Of a stretch of DNA of 64,000 nucleotides, positions 25,216 to 33,851 are shown piece by piece; positions within the stretch are counted from its first letter, which is position 1, and every line of letters starts with the position of its first letter. Made by a program: the position numbers and the translations under genes. The notes under the pieces were generated by a model, which saw only the letters and a program-made list of their open reading frames with translations, was not told the origin of the DNA and ran no database searches. Source of the DNA: Mucilaginibacter sp. OK098 (GTDB taxonomy: Bacteria; Bacteroidota; Bacteroidia; Sphingobacteriales; Sphingobacteriaceae); contig NZ_FRCM01000004.1 in assembly GCF_900142915.1 (NCBI RefSeq), positions 657,649 through 721,648 of the forward strand, read 5' to 3'.

Positions 25216-28104
25216 TCATAGCTCTATCAAAAACTCAACAAGGTTTTTATCATGTTCCAGATTCAGCTTTTTGCGCAGCCTGTAGCGGCGGATCTCGACC
25301 CCGCGAAGAGAAATATTTAATAGTGATGCCATTTCCTTACTACTCATATTCATCCTTAAGTAAGCGCAAAGCTTAAGGTCATTTGGTACCAGGTCCGGGT
25401 GGTCTGATTTTAGTTTTTTGAAGAAGTTTTCGTGGGCTTCATTAAAGCTGCTTTCAAATATGTTCCAGTCGCGTTCATCATTCATCCCCTCGTCAATAAC
25501 CTTCTGGATGCGGCGCAGCTGCTCATCAGCAAGCTGTTTACCTGTGCTATCTTTAAGGTGGCCCATTTCTTCGCTTATTTTCTGCAGCAACTCGTTCTTG
25601 TACACAATGTTCATGGCTGAGTTGGCCAGCTCCCTGCTTTTACTCGCAAGGTCAGCCTGTAATTGCTCGTTCTTGATCTTTACAATCTCCTGCTCGTTTA
25701 TTATTGCTTCCTGCTTTAAAAATTCTTCTTTTTCCTTTTGCAATTTTTCATGAATACGATGCTGATGCCTTTTCAGTTTTAGCCGGTAATACTTTGTTGC
25801 AGCAAAATAGGCTAAAACAACAAGCAGCACATAGCAAAATACAGCTATTTTGCCTGCGTACCATGGCGAAAGGATTATAAATGAAAGTGTGGTCACCGGC
25901 GAAATATTCTCCTCATTTATTTTGGCTCTGATCTTAAAATTATAGGCACCCTGGTTTAGATTCGTAAATTCCTTTTGGGTTTGGGTGCTCCAGTCGCTCC
26001 ATTGTTTTGAATAACCCTCCAGGTAATACTGAAATTTAACCTTTTCCTGCCGGTAAAAAGGCAGGGAGTAGGAGATCCGGATATTGTTTTGTGTATAAGG
26101 AATCTCAATATCGTTCTGGTCGCCGTTGTCCGTTATCGGGGTTATTCGATCGGTTATATTTTCAATCCGCCTTACCAGCACCATTGGCAGTTTTGTCCTG
26201 GTTTGCTGCAGCGCATCCTCGTCATTCAATATTACAAAGCCATCATCAACGCTTATTAAATAAATGGAGCTGTTTATACGGCTGATATTCTCATAATCTT
26301 TAACCATCCTCCCGTCAAGGATACTAAACCGGTTGGAGTCTATGCTTAGTTTGCCGGGGCTTGAAAGATCGGCCAATGCCACTCTGCCATGGTTTATAAA
26401 CCAATATTTTTTTCCAAGCGCAGGTATTATTTTGTTTGATGACGAGAAAGAACCCAACATTTTATTTAGCTGCTGATACTTTGAAAAGTGGTCGCTTATA
26501 TCGTCATAAACATAAAAACCCGAGTCGGATGAGAATACGATCCGGTTATCAAGATTAAACACGTTTATATTATAGCTCCCCGGCAAACCTGAACGCTTAT
26601 CATAATATTTAACGGAGGCTGCTTTTTTCAGATCATTGGTTAAGGCTACCTTGTAAATCCCCTTATAGGCATGGCTTACCCAGATTTGCCCTTTATTATC
26701 CTGCTCTACATAACGCGAGGGCTCGCCAAAACCTTCCAGCTTATGATCAAAAGCCCAGTTGTCTGCATTATCTTTTTTATAGAATACAAGGCCGGTATAG
26801 GTCCCTTGTATCAGTTGGTTTTCATTTAGTTTTTTTATTGTCCACCCGCCGCTAATGCCTGTTATTTTTGATATGGTGTTGCCGTTAACCTGGAATGTAC
26901 CTGTGTTATGACCACAAAGCAATTTGCCATCCTGCAATGATAACTCCCAAACCTGTCCCTGCGAACCCGGGATCAGCTGAAAATCAAATGACTGAAAAAG
27001 CCTTTTATTGCCATTTTCAACCCAATCGCTATAAAACAAACCCTGGTTGGTACCCAGGTAGATCTTGTTATTAAAAATAATGCTGGAATAAACTGTGCCG
27101 AAACGGCCGCTTTTATCGAAATAAAAGTATAGTGGTGAACTTACCTCTATACGGTCGATACCATTATCAAGCCCTGTCCATAAGTTTTGTTCGCCATCAA
27201 TAAATAAGCTTAAAACCGTATTGTTTTGTAATCCGCTTGATTTGTTGATGTGCTGCACCACATTGCCTGCGGTATCAATTATAATAACTCCATCTAATAT
27301 AGTACCATACGCGATGTATTTACCTGAAAATAAAACACCGTTATTAAGCTGATAGGTTTTTAAAAAATCATTAGCCTGGTTGCGCCACGCTGTAATTTGC
27401 TTACCATCATAAATAAACAAACCATTGCGCGCGGTACCGATAAGGAACTTATTGCCGGGCAGGGATAGCAAGGATAAAACCCCGCTGTTACCCATTTTAT
27501 CGCTCCCTTCAATATAGCTAAGTTGATTGTTCTTTAGCTCAAACAGCCCCTTATTTACTTCTTCAACAAAACACCTGCCCCCGGTTTTATATAAAAACAA
27601 AAAAGGATTTGCGCCCTTTATTACATTGATCTTCCCCTTGCTATAAATATAAATAGAGCCGAACGACTGGAAGATAATTTGCCCCTTATCTATATAGATC
27701 TTCCAGATCTCCTCGTTAACAGGCTGATATTTTTTCGGAACTAACTGTGTAAGGGAATGATATTTAAGCGATCCGTTTTTATTGGTTTCCCAATACCCAA
27801 ATTCGCCAAAGCCGCCTGAGTATACTTTGCCTTTGCCATCTGCGGCTACCGAACGCACAATAAGTCCGTTAGGCATGGGGTACGATTGCCAGTACTTGCC
27901 ATCGAAAGTGAGCAGACCTTCAGAATTACCAAAATACATTATGCCATGCTCATCCCTGGTTATTGACCAGTTTTGATTGCCCGACTGGTATAATGCCTTG
28001 GTATAGTTTTGTACGTAAGGAACGCCAATGCTTTTAATATCGGCAGCATTAGCGCTTACGACATTTATAAATATTGAAATAAATATTAGCAGGGCTTTAC
28101 GCAT
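25216..28104 (-). CDS. membrane-anchored propeller/Y_Y_Y regulator with LuxR-type HTH
   Basis: A 962-residue one-component sensor-regulator. Signal peptide ~1-20. Two seven-bladed Reg_prop-type propellers fill the periplasmic part (~30-640). A Y_Y_Y domain (~660-735; FQYYLEGYSKQWSDW, FKIRAKINEE) follows. One transmembrane helix (WYAGKIAVFCYVLLVVLAYF) leads to a long coiled coil and a LuxR-like C-terminal HTH (LKLCAYLRMNMSSKEMASLL, then VEIRRYRLRKKLNL). Unlike hybrid two-component PUL regulators it has no histidine kinase or receiver. I use the ATG at 28104, because longer readings translate part of the upstream palindromic repeat. It lies next to the SusC/D locus in the same orientation and probably controls it (inference). 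Confidence 0.9.
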   Translation of the reverse strand: MRKALLIFISIFINVVSANAADIKSIGVPYVQNYTKALYQSGNQNWSITRDEHGIMYFGNSEGLLTFDGKYWQSYPMPNGLIVRSVAADGKGKVYSGGFGEFGYWETNKNGSLKYHSLTQLVPKKYQPVNEEIWKIYIDKGQIIFQSFGSIYIYSKGKINVIKGANPFLFLYKTGGRCFVEEVNKGLFELKNNQLSYIEGSDKMGNSGVLSLLSLPGNKFLIGTARNGLFIYDGKQITAWRNQANDFLKTYQLNNGVLFSGKYIAYGTILDGVIIIDTAGNVVQHINKSSGLQNNTVLSLFIDGEQNLWTGLDNGIDRIEVSSPLYFYFDKSGRFGTVYSSIIFNNKIYLGTNQGLFYSDWVENGNKRLFQSFDFQLIPGSQGQVWELSLQDGKLLCGHNTGTFQVNGNTISKITGISGGWTIKKLNENQLIQGTYTGLVFYKKDNADNWAFDHKLEGFGEPSRYVEQDNKGQIWVSHAYKGIYKVALTNDLKKAASVKYYDKRSGLPGSYNINVFNLDNRIVFSSDSGFYVYDDISDHFSKYQQLNKMLGSFSSSNKIIPALGKKYWFINHGRVALADLSSPGKLSIDSNRFSILDGRMVKDYENISRINSSIYLISVDDGFVILNDEDALQQTRTKLPMVLVRRIENITDRITPITDNGDQNDIEIPYTQNNIRISYSLPFYRQEKVKFQYYLEGYSKQWSDWSTQTQKEFTNLNQGAYNFKIRAKINEENISPVTTLSFIILSPWYAGKIAVFCYVLLVVLAYFAATKYYRLKLKRHQHRIHEKLQKEKEEFLKQEAIINEQEIVKIKNEQLQADLASKSRELANSAMNIVYKNELLQKISEEMGHLKDSTGKQLADEQLRRIQKVIDEGMNDERDWNIFESSFNEAHENFFKKLKSDHPDLVPNDLKLCAYLRMNMSSKEMASLLNISLRGVEIRRYRLRKKLNLEHDKNLVEFLIEL

Positions 28105-28140
28105 AGGGTTACATGAAACAACACGGTAAATTAGCAAGGC

Positions 28141-28286
28141 GTCATTGCGAGGAACGAAGCAAACTCTGCACATGCAAATCAGGGAGTAATAAGCCAAGTG
28201 GCTACCAATCCACCGGTTTTATGGTCACCAAAATATATTGGTAGCTGATTGTCCTAAGCAGGGGTTGCTTCGTTCCTCGCAATGAC
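28141..28286. repeat. MITE-like inverted repeat, GTCATTGCGAGG family, long form
   Basis: Perfect ends GTCATTGCGAGGAACGAAGC and complement, 146 bp, one base from the length of the copy at 11458. The interior differs except for ACTCTG, GCAAATCA and GATTGTCCT words. Confidence 0.92.
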
Positions 28287-28313
28287 GATGTGAAGATAGA
28301 AAATTAACACAAT

Positions 28314-29273
28314 TTATTCAGCCAACTGGACCTTTGCTTTCTTACTGGTATTTACCGGCTGCGGGATCTTTACATAGTAACCTGTACCGTCATAAACCCT
28401 TTTGCGGGGATGTTCTTTACAGGCAACGCTGCAACAGCCTTCCAGAGCTGTGCCGCACTCATCACATTGGGTAAAATGCTCATTACACTCAGGATTGGCG
28501 CAATTGATCATTTTTGGCGTTGTTTTACCACAGTTAAAGCAGGTGGAGATCACAACCGGATTCACGGTGTTTACATCAACAGAAAGGCGGTTATCAAACA
28601 CATAACATTTACCTTCAAAATCTTCGCCGCCTGCTTCCTTGCCATATTTTATAATGCCGCCATGCAGCTGGTATACATCGGTAAAGCCTTCGTGCAATAA
28701 CAAGGCTGATGCTTTTTCGCATTTGATACCGCCGGTGCAGTAGGTAACCACCTTTTTATCTTTGTATTGAGCCAGCTGATTGATCATTTCCGGAAAATCC
28801 CTGAAATTCTCAATGTCCAGCGTGAGGGCGTTTTTAAACTTGCCCAGGTTATGCTCATAGTTTGAGCGCACATCAAGTATTACCACATCTTCGGCATCCT
28901 TCATCGCCAAAAACTCCTTCGGCTCTAAATGTTTCCCGGTTTTTTGTTGTGGATTGATAATATTCGGGTCGCGCAGACCTGAATGCACAATTTCGGATTT
29001 ATAGCGCACGTGCATTTTCACAAATGATGGCGTATCAACCTCATCAATTTTAAAATCGATCCCCACAAAACGCGGCTCTGCATGCAAAGTATCCATATAA
29101 ATCTTACAGGATTCAGGCGAACCGGAAACGGTGCCGTTCAATCCCTCTTCCGCCACAATTATGCGACCGGCCAAATCCAGGCTTTTACAGAATTTTAAAT
29201 GATCGGCAGCAAACTGCTCCGCATCGGCTATTGTTGAATAACAATAGTATAGTAGTGTGTTGTATTTTGCCAT
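28314..29273 (-). CDS. trhO: tRNA uridine(34) hydroxylase, rhodanese family
   Basis: A 319-residue TrhO (YceA/UPF0176) protein that hydroxylates uridine 34 of certain tRNAs to ho5U using O2. Order: an N-terminal acylphosphatase-like domain (~1-95, AEEGLNGTVSG), then a rhodanese domain (~120-220) with the catalytic cysteine in VVTYCTGGIKCEKA. The C-terminal cysteine cluster follows (CFNCGKTTPKMINCANPEC and a QCDECG pair), probably metal-binding. ATG at 29273 is preferred over another three codons upstream; both are possible. A TACTTTTG box lies 41 nt upstream. It is divergent from kbl. Confidence 0.94.
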   Translation of the reverse strand: MAKYNTLLYYCYSTIADAEQFAADHLKFCKSLDLAGRIIVAEEGLNGTVSGSPESCKIYMDTLHAEPRFVGIDFKIDEVDTPSFVKMHVRYKSEIVHSGLRDPNIINPQQKTGKHLEPKEFLAMKDAEDVVILDVRSNYEHNLGKFKNALTLDIENFRDFPEMINQLAQYKDKKVVTYCTGGIKCEKASALLLHEGFTDVYQLHGGIIKYGKEAGGEDFEGKCYVFDNRLSVDVNTVNPVVISTCFNCGKTTPKMINCANPECNEHFTQCDECGTALEGCCSVACKEHPRKRVYDGTGYYVKIPQPVNTSKKAKVQLAE

Positions 29274-29314
29274 AACATTCATTGATACCGCTGCAAACGG
29301 TGTTAAATGAGGTG

Positions 29315-29322
29315 CAAAAGTA
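29315..29322 (-). promoter_or_regulatory. -7 box TACTTTTG of trhO
   Basis: Exact TAnnTTTG match on the minus strand, 41 nt before the ATG at 29273. Confidence 0.6.
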
Positions 29323-29512
29323 CGAAAAGAAGGTGAAAGGTAAAAGGATAAAGGTGAAAGGTTTTTGGGAAGTCGGAAAGTCCGAAAGATGAATCTCGAT
29401 TTAATAATTATAGGATTCTAAACACATCCTATTTAATCCCTAAATCTCCTTAATCCCGGTTCAGAAAATAAACAAATCCGAAATGGAAATTCCGAAATCC
29501 GAAATAATAGGA

Positions 29513-29520
29513 TAATTTTG
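29513..29520 (+). promoter_or_regulatory. -7 box TAATTTTG of kbl
   Basis: Exact TAnnTTTG match 22 nt before the kbl ATG. A TCCGAAAT word array (29476-29507) lies directly upstream. Confidence 0.68.
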
Positions 29521-29542
29521 CACTCTCAAAAACTGACTCATT

Positions 29543-30733
29543 ATGTATAACACATTACAACCGGTATTACAACAGGAACTAACCGATATTGAAAATGCCG
29601 GTTTATATAAAAGGGAACGGATAATAACATCGCCCCAGGGCGCCGATATTACTGTACAGGGTGGTAAAGAGGTCATAAATTTTTGCGCCAACAATTACCT
29701 GGGCTTATCAAACAACCCGAAAGTTATTGCGGCGGCAAAAACGGCTATGGATACTCATGGCTACGGACTATCGTCTGTTCGTTTTATTTGCGGCACCCAG
29801 GATATCCATAAAACACTTGAAAAAAAGATAGCTGAGTTTTTGGGAACTGAGGACACCATTTTATACGCTGCTGCTTTTGATGCCAACGGCGGTGTTTTTG
29901 AGCCCCTGTTTAATGAACAGGATGCTATTATTTCTGATGAATTAAACCATGCCTCCATTATTGATGGCGTACGTTTATGCAAGGCCCAGCGCCAGCGTTA
30001 CAAACACGATGATATGGCCGACCTGGAAGAAAAGCTTAAAGCCAGTGCCGGTTGCCGTCATAGAATTATAGTTACCGATGGTGCTTTCAGCATGGATGGA
30101 ACTATTGCACAGCTTGATAAAATTTGCGCATTAGCCGAACAATATAACGCTTTGGTAATGATTGACGAGAGCCATTGCTCGGGCTTTATGGGTAAAACAG
30201 GACGTGGTACACACGAGCATCACGGTGTGATGGGTAAGATAGATATTATTACAGGTACACTGGGTAAGGCTTTGGGTGGCGCTTCGGGAGGTTTTACAAG
30301 CGGACGTAAAGAAATTATTGATATGCTGCGCCAGCGTTCAAGGCCTTATTTATTTTCAAATACACTTGCACCATCAATTACAGGCGCATCAATAGCTGTG
30401 TTGGATATGCTGAGCGAAACTACTGACCTGCGCGATAAGCTGGAAAGCAACACCCAATACTTCCGCCAAAAAATGACCGAAGCAGGTTTTGATATTAAAC
30501 CGGGTGTACACCCTATTGTGCCGGTTATGCTGTATGAAGCAAAGCTTGCACAGGAATTTGCTGCAAAAATGCTTGAGGAGGGTATTTATGTAATCGGTTT
30601 TTACTACCCTGTAGTTCCACAGGGGAAAGCACGCATCAGGGTGCAAATCTCGGCAGGACATAATCCGGAGCATTTGGATAAAGCTATTGCAGCATTTACC
30701 AAGGTTGGAAAAGAATTGGGTGTGATAAAATAA
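29543..30733 (+). CDS. kbl: glycine C-acetyltransferase (2-amino-3-ketobutyrate CoA ligase)
   Basis: A 396-residue PLP enzyme of the alpha-oxoamine synthase family, which splits 2-amino-3-ketobutyrate with CoA into glycine and acetyl-CoA. Seen: FCANNYLGLSNNPKV near the N-terminus, SVRFICGTQDIHK, the PLP-aspartate region VMIDESHCSGFMGKTGRG, and the Schiff-base lysine in ITGTLGKALGGASGG. This lysine block (GTLGKALGGASGG) fits Kbl better than BioF or HemA. It completes the threonine breakdown pathway started by the tdh product 19 kb away. Expressed from its own promoter; no cotranscribed partner. Confidence 0.96.
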   Translation: MYNTLQPVLQQELTDIENAGLYKRERIITSPQGADITVQGGKEVINFCANNYLGLSNNPKVIAAAKTAMDTHGYGLSSVRFICGTQDIHKTLEKKIAEFLGTEDTILYAAAFDANGGVFEPLFNEQDAIISDELNHASIIDGVRLCKAQRQRYKHDDMADLEEKLKASAGCRHRIIVTDGAFSMDGTIAQLDKICALAEQYNALVMIDESHCSGFMGKTGRGTHEHHGVMGKIDIITGTLGKALGGASGGFTSGRKEIIDMLRQRSRPYLFSNTLAPSITGASIAVLDMLSETTDLRDKLESNTQYFRQKMTEAGFDIKPGVHPIVPVMLYEAKLAQEFAAKMLEEGIYVIGFYYPVVPQGKARIRVQISAGHNPEHLDKAIAAFTKVGKELGVIK

Positions 30734-30754
30734 CTTCGCTCTATACAACGACAT

Positions 30755-30865
30755 GTCATTGCGAGCGATAGCGCGGCAACCGCGAACTTTACAGAGCAAA
30801 TAGAACGGTAAAGAATTTGTATGTTGGTTGTGTACAGTTCGCGATTGCTTCGTACCTCGCAATGA
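30755..30865. repeat. MITE-like inverted repeat, GTCATTGCGAGG family, short form
   Basis: Left end GTCATTGCGAGCGATAGCGC, right end GCTTCGTACCTCGCAATGAC, 111 bp. It reads open into pheS and produces a false N-terminal extension there. Confidence 0.9.
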
Positions 30866-30882
30866 CAATTTGAAATTTTACC

Positions 30883-30890
30883 TTAAATTT
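30883..30890 (+). promoter_or_regulatory. -7 box TAAATTTG of pheS
   Basis: Exact TAnnTTTG match, 18 nt before the ATG at 30909 and just outside the palindromic repeat. Confidence 0.68.
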
Positions 30891-30908
30891 GTAGTTCAAT
30901 TTTTTATA

Positions 30909-31943
30909 ATGCAAGCCCAAATAGATCAATATACCGCCGAGATAAACGCTTTTTCACCTGCTAATGCAGATGAACTGGAAACATTCCGGATAAAATTTTT
31001 AGGCACTAAGGGAATTATTAAGGACCTGTTTGAACAATTCAAAACTGTTGGTCCTGAAGAGAAACGCACATTTGGTAAAGTGCTTAACCAGTTTAAGCAG
31101 CTTGCTGAAGCAAAATACAATGAGTTACAGGAGAGTCTTAAATCCGAAATCGTAAATGCGAAATCCGAAATCGACCTAACTTTACCTGGCGATGGTTTTG
31201 CTGTGGGTTCACGCCATCCCCTATCGCTCATTCGTACCGAGATCATCGATATATTTAAACGTTTAGGCTTTGTTGTGGCTGAAGGGCCGGAGATTGAAGA
31301 CGACTGGCATAACTTCTCCGCATTGAACTTCCCTGAGGAACATCCGGCAAGGGATATGCAGGACACCTTCTTTATCAAGAAAAATCATGGTAAGGATGAT
31401 ATTGCTTTGCGTACCCATACCTCATCGGTGCAGGTTAGGATGATGGAAAACGGCAAACCACCGTTCCGCGCTATTATGCCGGGCAGGGTTTACCGTAATG
31501 AGGCCATTTCAGCGCGTGCACACTGTTTTTTTCACCAGGTTGAGGGTTTATATATTGATAAAAATGTTTCGTTCTCCGATCTTAAACAAACCCTTTACCA
31601 CTTTGTGCAGGAGCTTTATGGCGAAGGCACAAAAGTACGTTTCCGTCCGTCATATTTCCCATTCACCGAGCCATCGGCCGAGATGGATATCTCCTGCACC
31701 ATTTGCGGAGGATCGGGCTGTAATATGTGCAAGTATACCGGTTGGGTAGAAATTTTAGGATGCGGCATGGTTGACCCTAACGTTTTGGAAAATTGCGGTA
31801 TCGACAGTGCCAAATTTACCGGCTTCGCATTCGGCATGGGGATAGAAAGAATTGCCAACTTAAAATATGTTATACGTGATCTGCGTTTATTCTCTGAAAA
31901 CGATGTTCGTTTTTTAAAGCAATTCCAGGCAGACATTATATAA
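30909..31943 (+). CDS. pheS: phenylalanine-tRNA ligase subunit alpha
   Basis: A 344-residue class II aminoacyl-tRNA synthetase alpha chain that charges tRNA-Phe with the beta chain (pheT, not in the window). An N-terminal coiled-coil arm (1-~85) precedes the catalytic core: GFVVAEGPEIEDDWHNFSAL, HPARDMQDTFF, THTSSVQVRMM, RPSYFPFTEPSAEMDISC and the final GFAFGMGIERIANLKY. I use the ATG at 30909, because a longer reading would translate the repeat at 30755-30865. Odd: the linker between arm and core (residues ~76-90, nt 31140-31172) is made of AAATCCGAAATC words identical to a spacer repeat found elsewhere in this window. Tails directly into a lipoprotein gene (1-nt gap). Confidence 0.97.
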   Translation: MQAQIDQYTAEINAFSPANADELETFRIKFLGTKGIIKDLFEQFKTVGPEEKRTFGKVLNQFKQLAEAKYNELQESLKSEIVNAKSEIDLTLPGDGFAVGSRHPLSLIRTEIIDIFKRLGFVVAEGPEIEDDWHNFSALNFPEEHPARDMQDTFFIKKNHGKDDIALRTHTSSVQVRMMENGKPPFRAIMPGRVYRNEAISARAHCFFHQVEGLYIDKNVSFSDLKQTLYHFVQELYGEGTKVRFRPSYFPFTEPSAEMDISCTICGGSGCNMCKYTGWVEILGCGMVDPNVLENCGIDSAKFTGFAFGMGIERIANLKYVIRDLRLFSENDVRFLKQFQADII

Positions 31944-31944
31944 T

Positions 31945-32358
31945 ATGAAGAAATTATTACTGTTATTGGTTGTCCCGTTAGCATTTTTATCATGCGGCAA
32001 ACAGGGTGATGTTATACCAAGTGTCCCGGTAAATTTCCAGGCATCATTAACAGATCCGCGCTTAGCCCCATTAAACGCAAGCGGAGGGTATGTTGTAATA
32101 ACCGGGTACGGAGTTGCAGGGCTTATTTTATACAGAACACCCGACAGAAGTTACGTTGCTTACGATCGCTGCAGCAGCTATCAGCCTGAAAAAAAATGTG
32201 CTGTAACTGTTGATGCATCGGGCTTTACAGCTACTGACCCATGCAGCGGATCGAAGTTTTCATTAACCGATGGTACCCCCGTAAAAGCACCTGCTACCAA
32301 ATCCTTACGGTCATATATCGTAAATGTCAGTAATTTTGAGATATTTGTATCTAATTGA
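31945..32358 (+). CDS. Rieske-fold-like lipoprotein lacking the cluster histidines
   Basis: A 137-residue lipoprotein (lipobox Cys17, PLAFLSC). The remaining sequence follows the outline of a small Rieske domain: YDRCSSYQPEKKC where CxH would be, then DPCSGSKFSLTDGTPV where the second CxxH box (CPCHGSxF) would be, then PATKSLRSY. Both cluster histidines and one cysteine are missing, so a 2Fe-2S centre is unlikely and the remaining cysteines may form disulfides (inference). The gene begins one base after pheS and ends three bases before the TetR gene, so it is probably cotranscribed with both. Function unknown. Confidence 0.72.
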   Translation: MKKLLLLLVVPLAFLSCGKQGDVIPSVPVNFQASLTDPRLAPLNASGGYVVITGYGVAGLILYRTPDRSYVAYDRCSSYQPEKKCAVTVDASGFTATDPCSGSKFSLTDGTPVKAPATKSLRSYIVNVSNFEIFVSN

Positions 32359-32361
32359 TAC

Positions 32362-32943
32362 ATGGAAGCCGATAAAATAAAAGAAAGCATTAAGCGGGCA
32401 GCGCAGGAGTTGTTCCGGAAATTCGGTTATCATAAAACCAGTGTAAACGAAATTGCCAAGCGGGCTAAGATAGCCAAAGCTACTATTTACAAGTATTTTA
32501 ACAGCAAGGAAGATGTTTTACACTCCCTGCTGATGGATTATATTAAGCTGAGCGTTGATGACCTGATCCACCATGATACCCCGGGCATGGATGAGGAAGC
32601 CCATTTAAATATCCTGATCATGAAAACCTGCCGGCTTAGCTACACCGTGTGTAATGAGTTTATAGGCTGGGATTTTATCCGCGAATCAACCAATTCGCAG
32701 GATTTTCTGAAGAACTTGTCGAACGAGCTGGAAGAAATGTTGGTAAGCGTTTTTTCGCAGCTAACCGAGCTGCGCAGGCAGGAAAATTACCTGCAACGCC
32801 TTCGTTTTTTAATCAAATGCAGCAAAAGCATTGTATTCAGCTTTGCCTTTACCTCAGTAAGCGATAGCGACGTACGTAAAAACTTTGTTTCATTTCAAAA
32901 AGAGATTCTGCCTTATTTGGTTAAGGCGGCGATTACTATTTAA
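32362..32943 (+). CDS. TetR/AcrR family transcriptional regulator
   Basis: A 193-residue TetR-type repressor. N-terminal HTH (1-50) reads AAQELFRKFGYHKTSVNEIA followed by KRAKIAKATIYKYFNSKEDV, the standard pattern. The C-terminal ligand domain is all-helical and not assignable to a subfamily. Positioned three nt after the Rieske-like lipoprotein gene, with no efflux or fatty-acid gene nearby, so its target is not evident. Spacer palindromes follow. Confidence 0.93.
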   Translation: MEADKIKESIKRAAQELFRKFGYHKTSVNEIAKRAKIAKATIYKYFNSKEDVLHSLLMDYIKLSVDDLIHHDTPGMDEEAHLNILIMKTCRLSYTVCNEFIGWDFIRESTNSQDFLKNLSNELEEMLVSVFSQLTELRRQENYLQRLRFLIKCSKSIVFSFAFTSVSDSDVRKNFVSFQKEILPYLVKAAITI

Positions 32944-32987
32944 GGAATTTCTGAATTCGGATTTTCGATTTCGGAAGTCCTGAAGCC

Positions 32988-33090
32988 CTTGTTGGTGTTG
33001 TCACCAACAAGCGAAAAGTGCTTGTGGTTAGACTATAAAGTTGACTTTCCAAATTCTGATTTAGCCCTAGTTGGCGTTGTCACCAACAGG
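32988..33090. repeat. two direct palindromes of the GTTGTC/CCAACAA family upstream of the transposase
   Basis: Hairpins with arms CTTGTTGGTG and CACCAACAAG (32988-33011) and a variant at 33067-33090. Each is followed by GCG(A/G)AAAGTGCTTGTG, so the repeated unit is ~80 bp. Orientation is the same in both. Confidence 0.9.
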
Positions 33091-33243
33091 CGGAAAGTGC
33101 TTGTGATTTGGATTATACATTTGCCAGATCATATTCAGCTTGCACTACAGCCAGCTATCGAAGACGGTTTGCAGTTAAAAGATAGATATCTATATTTGAT
33201 TATAGCTTATCATTTTAAATTACCAAACCACGTCACTTAAACA

Positions 33244-33771
33244 ATGGCAGATATTAACTTTGACCATCATCCCCATTTTTTCACTGCGACTATACTAGAA
33301 TGGAAACATTTATTGAAAGAAGATGAGTTTAAGGATATTATCATCAATAGCTTGCTGTTTTTAAAGAAAGAAAAAAGTATTATAGTATATGGTTTTGTAA
33401 TAATGCCAAACCATATCCACCTGATATGGCAAATACAGGATGGATTTAAACGAGAAAACATACAAATGCGCTTTCTTAAATTCACTGCACAACAAATGAA
33501 ATTCAGGCTCATAGATACAAATGACTCCCGCTTATCAGATTTTCAGGTAAATACTAGTGACAGGCAATACCAATTTTGGGAACGAAATGCTTTGAGCGTT
33601 GAGCTTTGGAGTCCAAGGGTGTTTATGCAAAAACTGGAATATATCCACTACAATCCTTTACAGGACAAATGGAAATTGGTTTTGTACCCTGAAGATTATA
33701 GATACTCATCAGCCAGGTTTTATGAAACTGGTGTTGATGAATTTGGCTTGTTAACACACTATAATGGCTAA
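33244..33771 (+). mobile_element. REP-associated tyrosine transposase (RAYT, IS200/Y1-like)
   Basis: A 175-residue Y1 HUH-type transposase. The HUH pair is in FVIMPNHIHLIW, and the catalytic tyrosine lies in the helix QKLEYIHYNPL, both intact. Family members are single-copy domesticated transposases that recognise and may move REP palindromes (known). The gene has two same-orientation palindromes upstream and one inverted copy downstream, the usual REPtron arrangement. Full length for the short RAYT group, so probably functional. Related palindromes at 13650-13795 are likely its products (inference). Confidence 0.92.
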
Positions 33772-33851
33772 ATCTTATCATCATCCTATGTATAATCACA
33801 ATATCTTCTTTAAAGCATTCCACGGCTTAGTACATACCCAGGGCATCATCT

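Noticed and set aside
28105..28197. N-terminal extension of the propeller/LuxR regulator
   Set aside because: It would translate the end of the GTCATTGCGAGG repeat (reading CFVPRND), and the signal peptide begins at the ATG at 28104. The same false reading occurs before pheS (30828-30908).
32989..33240. Open frame of 83 codons upstream of the transposase
   Set aside because: It runs across the two palindromes and spacer words; its repeated peptide comes from the repeats, and no family was recognised.
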